A stretch of DNA of 64,000 bases from Phaeodactylibacter xiamenensis (GTDB taxonomy: Bacteria > Bacteroidota > Bacteroidia > Chitinophagales > Saprospiraceae): contig NZ_JPOS01000079.1 in assembly GCF_000759025.1 (NCBI RefSeq), forward strand, positions 186,001 through 250,000. Direction: 5' to 3'. The stretch's first letter is position 1. Each line of letters begins with the position of its first letter. The translations under genes were made by a program, and so were the position numbers. A model generated the notes under the pieces. It searched no databases. It worked only from the letters and a program-made list of their open reading frames with translations, and had not been told where the DNA came from. Positions 60,800 to 64,000 of the stretch are shown in pieces.

Positions 60800-61516
60800 G
60801 TCACGCGCCCGGCCGATCATCCAGAAGGTCAGGATGATGTGCAGCCCGTGGTAGGCATAGAACTCCAGCGCCGTCTCCCGGTCGAAACGCGCCTTGCGGT
60901 CGGTCAGGGGGATCACACGCACGTCCCGGTCATAGTTGCCTGGATCGTTGAAGTTGGACACCTCCAGTTCGCTCGTGATGCGGTCACGGGTGTTGAGGCT
61001 GTGGTAGGTCATCTTCTCCTGAAACTGGAGCTGTGCAGAAGCAGCAGCGCCAGCGGCAGCAGCTACGTCCATCTTGATACCTGCGAAGAGGTAAGTCCAG
61101 CCACACAGGCCGCCCACCCAGGAAGGGTAGAGGTTGTTAGCAGAAGAGCCAATGTACACCGAACCAGCCGGGTACTTGGAAGCAATGCCATTCGCAGCAG
61201 AGAAGAAGTTGCCTTCGTCAAAAAGAACGATGCGCTCCTTTGCCGGCGTCAGGCCCTGGCCAGTGAGGTCGATATGGACCGTTACGGATTCTTCAACTGC
61301 CAGACCGTTAGGAATGGAAGTCGGAACAACAGGCTGTCCGGTAGGCACCTGCATGTTTACGTTTGCGCCACGTTCAGGAGTGACCACCTTGGATTGGGAT
61401 GCGCCCTGCGCACCGAGACGAGATGCGACACCTGGCGCAACGCTACGCGCAACATAGCCAGAGGCTTGCTTTTTGCGCATATCCTGCTCCAGTGCCCGCT
61501 TCAGCATGTTATTCAT
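60797..61516 (-). CDS. Candidate major capsid protein
   Basis: A 239-residue soluble protein from ATG 61516 (MNNMLKRALEQDMRKKQAS). An in-frame ATG at 61684 is rejected because it lies within the upstream terminator. The N-terminal 30 residues are basic and disordered, like internal capsid arms. The body is beta-rich (SVTVHIDLTGQGLTPAKERI; GSVYIGSSANNLYPSWVGGL) with an Ala-rich helix (MDVAAAAGAAASAQLQF). It has its own promoter, a terminator in front and a hairpin behind, and lies by a packaging-type ATPase, which is why I name it capsid. No sequence family is recognised. Confidence 0.5.
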   Translation of the reverse strand: MNNMLKRALEQDMRKKQASGYVARSVAPGVASRLGAQGASQSKVVTPERGANVNMQVPTGQPVVPTSIPNGLAVEESVTVHIDLTGQGLTPAKERIVLFDEGNFFSAANGIASKYPAGSVYIGSSANNLYPSWVGGLCGWTYLFAGIKMDVAAAAGAAASAQLQFQEKMTYHSLNTRDRITSELEVSNFNDPGNYDRDVRVIPLTDRKARFDRETALEFYAYHGLHIILTFWMIGRARD

Positions 61517-61566
61517 CTTGGATGAAGTTTTAGTTTTCGATAGCTTTTGATAGCGTGAATGAGTCT

Positions 61567-61595
61567 CAAATCTATCGGAAGAGGAAGTGGGCAAA
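61567..61595 (-). promoter_or_regulatory. Promoter of the candidate capsid gene
   Basis: On the minus strand TTTG (61595-61592), 17 bp, then TAGATTTG (61574-61567), matching the Bacteroidota consensus TTTG-N17-23-TAnnTTTG. It is 50 bp upstream of the ATG and just downstream of a terminator. Confidence 0.6.
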
Positions 61596-61670
61596 ATCAT
61601 GTTGAGCGGTGTTGGTACGTAAGCGCACGATTCGCAACGTGTTGTGCCGTTTTCGTTACACAGCGGGCAT

Positions 61671-61701
61671 AAAAAAACCGGCAAAGCAGACGCTTTACCG
61701 G
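61671..61701 (-). terminator. Strong intrinsic terminator before the candidate capsid gene
   Basis: On the minus strand CCGGTAAAGC-GTCT-GCTTTGCCGG (10-bp stem, one U-G pair) is followed by seven T. The wobble pair works only on the minus-strand RNA, confirming direction. It ends the ATPase transcript. Confidence 0.9.
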
Positions 61702-61732
61702 CTGGGGATGTTACGAGTACGAAAATTACATC

Positions 61733-62047
61733 TTACTTAGAGTCCTGCCAGCAAAAGACCAGTCGGACGTTTTCACCGGCTCTCTCCAATACCGTTTCTA
61801 TGATGATTCGGGCTATCTCAGTAGTGACCTGTGTGCGATGCAGGTAGGGCTCATAGTCGTCCCAAAAACCTTCCACACTTTCTTTGAGCAATCGGATTTC
61901 GCTCATCCAATGACTGCGCCTGCCCAGATTAAGGACATCCCGTATTTCTTCTTTGTAGACAAAACTGCCATTGCAGCGCACTTTGATGATGCGCGGTTTG
62001 TCGTGTGCTCCCGAAGGTGCTTGTATTGGATTTTGCGGTTCCATCAC
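61733..62047 (-). CDS. Small protein coupled to the packaging-type ATPase
   Basis: A 104-residue soluble protein (KPRIIKVRCNGSFVYKEEIR; TEIARIIIETVLERAGENVR). Its start overlaps the ATPase stop by 4 bp, implying coupling. It is the last gene before the terminator. Could be an ATPase accessory or assembly factor. Confidence 0.6.
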   Translation of the reverse strand: MMEPQNPIQAPSGAHDKPRIIKVRCNGSFVYKEEIRDVLNLGRRSHWMSEIRLLKESVEGFWDDYEPYLHRTQVTTEIARIIIETVLERAGENVRLVFCWQDSK

Positions 62048-62751
62048 ACGTCGATTATTTCATGATATTGAACCCAGTTGTCCGTTGCAGGGGCCTTCAG
62101 GACACGCTGGTAGGCTTCCCAAAGCTGCTCGGCGCAGCTGTAGCGGCGGAACTGCCGGTATTCCAGCTCACGCTCTCCGGTTTTGAACAGGATGATCTTG
62201 GCAATCATATCTCCCCGGATGAAAAAGAGCGGCACCCGCATGATCTGGTGGCATACGTAGAAGACTTCCAGCCCGTAGTTCCGGTGGTTGTTTACGATGT
62301 CGATCTGCCAGTCCGGCGGGTTGGCCCGCACATAGGTCGTCCATTCGTCAAAGACTACCATGCCGTTCCGGAAGTGTGCCGCCAGCATTTCGTGCATGTG
62401 CTGGATCTCGCGGCTTTTTCGGCATACGTATCGTAGTGCGCCTTTTTTCCATACCGGGTTGCCTGACGAGTCTTTGAGGGTAAGCAGTTCAAGCGGGTCT
62501 TCCAGGTCAAGCCCAAGTTGCTGACAGGCTTGCTCCACGGTAGGCAGGTGGCGGAACGCCCGGCTAGAGCTCATATCATGGATGAATGCCCTGGGGTAGA
62601 TGCCTTTGCAGTAGGTATTCTGGAAGGACTTCAGGTATTCTTCTACGAGGTCAATCAGCAGGGTCGACTTGCCCTGCCCTTTGCCCCCGATCAGCAAATA
62701 GGATTGGTAATCTCTCGCACCTGTCTTTTTGCGTGTCGCTCTTTTCCCCAT
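62044..62751 (-). CDS. HerA/FtsK/Zot-like P-loop ATPase, likely genome packaging or assembly
   Basis: A 235-residue ATPase. Walker A is IGGKGQGKST (residues 21-30), Walker B is GMVVFDEWTTYV (Asp135, Glu136), and NNHRNYGLEVFYVCHQ (155-169) supplies a conserved Arg/Gln segment as in the A32/FtsK-HerA and Zot groups. There is no membrane helix, unlike Zot of filamentous phages. Small soluble ATPases of this type package DNA in tailless, membrane-containing viruses. It overlaps the downstream small gene and starts 3 bp after the upstream gene. Confidence 0.75.
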   Translation of the reverse strand: MGKRATRKKTGARDYQSYLLIGGKGQGKSTLLIDLVEEYLKSFQNTYCKGIYPRAFIHDMSSSRAFRHLPTVEQACQQLGLDLEDPLELLTLKDSSGNPVWKKGALRYVCRKSREIQHMHEMLAAHFRNGMVVFDEWTTYVRANPPDWQIDIVNNHRNYGLEVFYVCHQIMRVPLFFIRGDMIAKIILFKTGERELEYRQFRRYSCAEQLWEAYQRVLKAPATDNWVQYHEIIDV

Positions 62752-62754
62752 CTG

Positions 62755-63501
62755 TTACACTTCGATTCCTGCCTTACGCACCACTGACCAGTCGATTGTA
62801 TCAAGGTCGGGCTTATTCATCCGGGCTTCCACCAAGCTGCCCACAGCGTTTGCCTCATTCATGACCAGTGAGCCAATGACCGCCCACTTGGTGATATTGG
62901 ACTGCCCACGCAGACGGCGTTTCCGGATTTCCAGCTCGATCAGCTTTGCCAGAGTTTCCCGCTGCTTGTCCTTCCAGGCCAGCCGGTCCAGGAAGTCATC
63001 GCGCATTTGTTCATGCTTTTCGATGTAGCCCCAAAGCTGTTCCAGCAGTGCCTGCTCTTCCGTGCTCCGGCTGTTTTTCATGGAAAGCTGACGGGTGATC
63101 CGCTTGATGACCTTTAAATCGCTGCGGCTCACCGTGCGGTTATAGACGAAAGAGTAGATCAGGTGGCGGGCCCCCTCAAAAGCAACGATAACCAGTTCGG
63201 CGTTGAGTTCGTCCTCCTCCAGCATGTCTGCTGCGGGGACTGTGCCGGGAGCGGTATCTCCCTTTGCTTCGGCTGCTTCCTTTTCCTGCTCTTCTATTTT
63301 CTCTTCCGCATCATTGAGAATGTCCTTAACATCACCGAACATATCGTCAATGATGTTTTCATTCACATCCGCCTCATCCGTCACCTCTTCGTAGTCGGTC
63401 GCCTCACCAATTGGCGGGCGCTCAAAAGAAGGCTTAGTGATTTCGTCCTCGCTTACAGGTTTGGGCAACTCTTTAGGTGTGCCGAAAAAGTTATTTTTCA
63501 T
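62755..63501 (-). CDS. Acidic protein upstream of the ATPase
   Basis: A 248-residue soluble protein. An acidic, disordered N-terminal third (about 1-95, rich in Asp/Glu) precedes a helical basic region (SRSDLKVIKRITRQLSMKNS; WKDKQRETLAKLIELEIRKR). It overlaps the upstream gene by 11 bp. Possibly a scaffolding or packaging co-factor; family unknown. Confidence 0.6.
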   Translation of the reverse strand: MKNNFFGTPKELPKPVSEDEITKPSFERPPIGEATDYEEVTDEADVNENIIDDMFGDVKDILNDAEEKIEEQEKEAAEAKGDTAPGTVPAADMLEEDELNAELVIVAFEGARHLIYSFVYNRTVSRSDLKVIKRITRQLSMKNSRSTEEQALLEQLWGYIEKHEQMRDDFLDRLAWKDKQRETLAKLIELEIRKRRLRGQSNITKWAVIGSLVMNEANAVGSLVEARMNKPDLDTIDWSVVRKAGIEV

Positions 63502-64000
63502 CTTCCTGGATTTCCATGCTATTGAGTGGCGGTACGATCTCGTGCTTTTCGAGCACCTTCAGGCCAGGGGTAAGCTGTTCGCCGAGTTCGCCGAAGTTGT
63601 CGGTGATTTTGTGGAGGTTCTTCCGGATGGAGGCAATCACGCTCACGATAATATTGCCGGTGGCTATATCTTCCTCTATCGATTCCGATTGTTTGAAATT
63701 GAAAGCTTTCATCACGCCTGAAATAAGACGGGAGCCTTTTATTGGGGATTTCTGAGCCATGCCCTTCTTCACTGCATCCACCACAAAGCCAAAGCGGCTG
63801 TAGATGCCGTACAAGCCATTGAGGAGGATGTCGCGCTCTTCCCGGACTTCGGTCAGGGCTTTTTCCAGCGTTTCATAGTTCGATTCCAGCTGCTTGATGT
63901 GTTCTGCCTGCCTTTCCAAAAAATCAGCATCAACGATGTAGACCTTATCTTCATTCAGGAGTTTGAGCGCAGAGCCCCGTTTGCCTGTATCGAAATCCCG
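63491..64000 (-). CDS. Coiled-coil protein, 5' end beyond the window (partial)
   Basis: The frame stays open to the window edge, so the true start lies beyond it. Visible residues begin RDFDTGKRGSALKLLNEDKV, then a coiled coil (HIKQLESNYETLEKALTEVR) and a helical C-terminal half (SVIASIRKNLHKITDNFGEL). No internal ATG near 63919 is needed; the codon there is TTG. Family unknown. Confidence 0.6.
   Translation of the reverse strand, partial: RDFDTGKRGSALKLLNEDKVYIVDADFLERQAEHIKQLESNYETLEKALTEVREERDILLNGLYGIYSRFGFVVDAVKKGMAQKSPIKGSRLISGVMKAFNFKQSESIEEDIATGNIIVSVIASIRKNLHKITDNFGELGEQLTPGLKVLEKHEIVPPLNSMEIQEDEK

Larger units (their letters stand above)
30283..64000. mobile_element. Putative integrated virus-like element (continues beyond window)
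   Basis: An integrase/XRE module on the plus strand (30354-31796) faces more than 32 kb of minus-strand genes with no housekeeping content. These include polyvalent proteins, a DNA methyltransferase, two membrane-anchored lysins, many one-helix membrane proteins, Sec-exported fibres, a candidate capsid protein and a packaging-type ATPase. No terminase, portal, tail or conjugation genes are recognisable. The left edge is probably between accC and the integrase; the right edge is outside the window, so att repeats cannot be compared. The interpretation as a membrane-containing or membrane-assembled tailless phage is inference. Confidence 0.6.

Noticed and set aside
60797-61684. Longer version of the capsid candidate starting at 61684
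   Set aside because: The start and the first residues lie within the intrinsic terminator at 61671-61701 and upstream of the predicted promoter; the product would begin with Cys-rich sequence unlike the body.
1-64000. CRISPR arrays, rRNA and tRNA genes
   Set aside because: No regularly spaced repeats, rRNA core segments or tRNA-like folds were seen.

Overview
The window looks like chromosome of a Bacteroidota bacterium, most likely a marine Saprospiria/Lewinella-type organism. Supporting signs are several secreted proteins with type IX secretion (T9SS) type A C-terminal sorting domains, Sec signal peptides ending in A-Q, promoters of the TAnnTTTG type, few Shine-Dalgarno sites, and roughly 50-60 % GC in the core genes. 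This placement is inference from protein style, not from a marker gene.

Region 1 (1-28605) is host chromosome. It holds the end of an X-Pro dipeptidyl-peptidase, a VapBC-like toxin-antitoxin pair with a shortened toxin, a DUF4836-like lipoprotein, polyphosphate kinase, a DUF72 protein and a biotin cluster bioD-bioA-(unknown membrane protein)-bioB. The cluster runs on into tpiA and a polytopic membrane protein. Next come RlpA with a SPOR domain, a T9SS-exported SBBP-repeat protein broken by two in-frame stops, a second T9SS protein, mnmA-rimM, and a T9SS-exported amylase-like protein that appears to have lost all three catalytic residues. The region ends with a glycosyltransferase, a DUF6438 lipoprotein, an OmpA lipoprotein plus M43 protease pair, a cohesin-like lipoprotein, an S24 (LexA/CI-like) regulator and biotin carboxylase accC.

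Region 2 (28606-31800) is AT-rich. A 1325-bp IS4-like insertion sequence with 20-bp perfect terminal repeats and a 6-bp target duplication sits there, followed by a tyrosine integrase carrying a one-base frameshift and a small XRE regulator. This looks like the integration end of a mobile element.

Region 3 (31810-64000, running off the window) is one long block of minus-strand genes that I read as an integrated, previously uncharacterised virus-like element. Its left part encodes giant polyvalent proteins: a zeta-kinase plus RelA/SpoT-like protein, an SNF2-type helicase and a DdrB/ParB-like protein, with a DNA adenine methyltransferase. Beside them are two peptidoglycan-cleaving enzymes, GH108 and M15, each with a C-terminal membrane anchor. 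The middle holds a run of small one-helix membrane proteins, interrupted by an IS630 element and an adjoining MITE that together split one gene. A Sec-exported subtilisin-like protease and Sec-exported, modular fibre/spike proteins follow, one of them fused to a truncated sulfatase domain. The right part holds more tiny membrane proteins, a strongly signposted candidate capsid gene (own promoter, terminator before it, hairpin after it) and a HerA/FtsK/Zot-like P-loop ATPase. No terminase, portal, tail tape-measure, baseplate or conjugation genes are recognisable. A packaging-type ATPase, many membrane proteins, membrane-anchored lysins and no tail genes fit a membrane-containing or membrane-assembled tailless phage that also carries tailed-phage/plasmid-style polyvalent proteins. 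I regard this as the undescribed system in the window.
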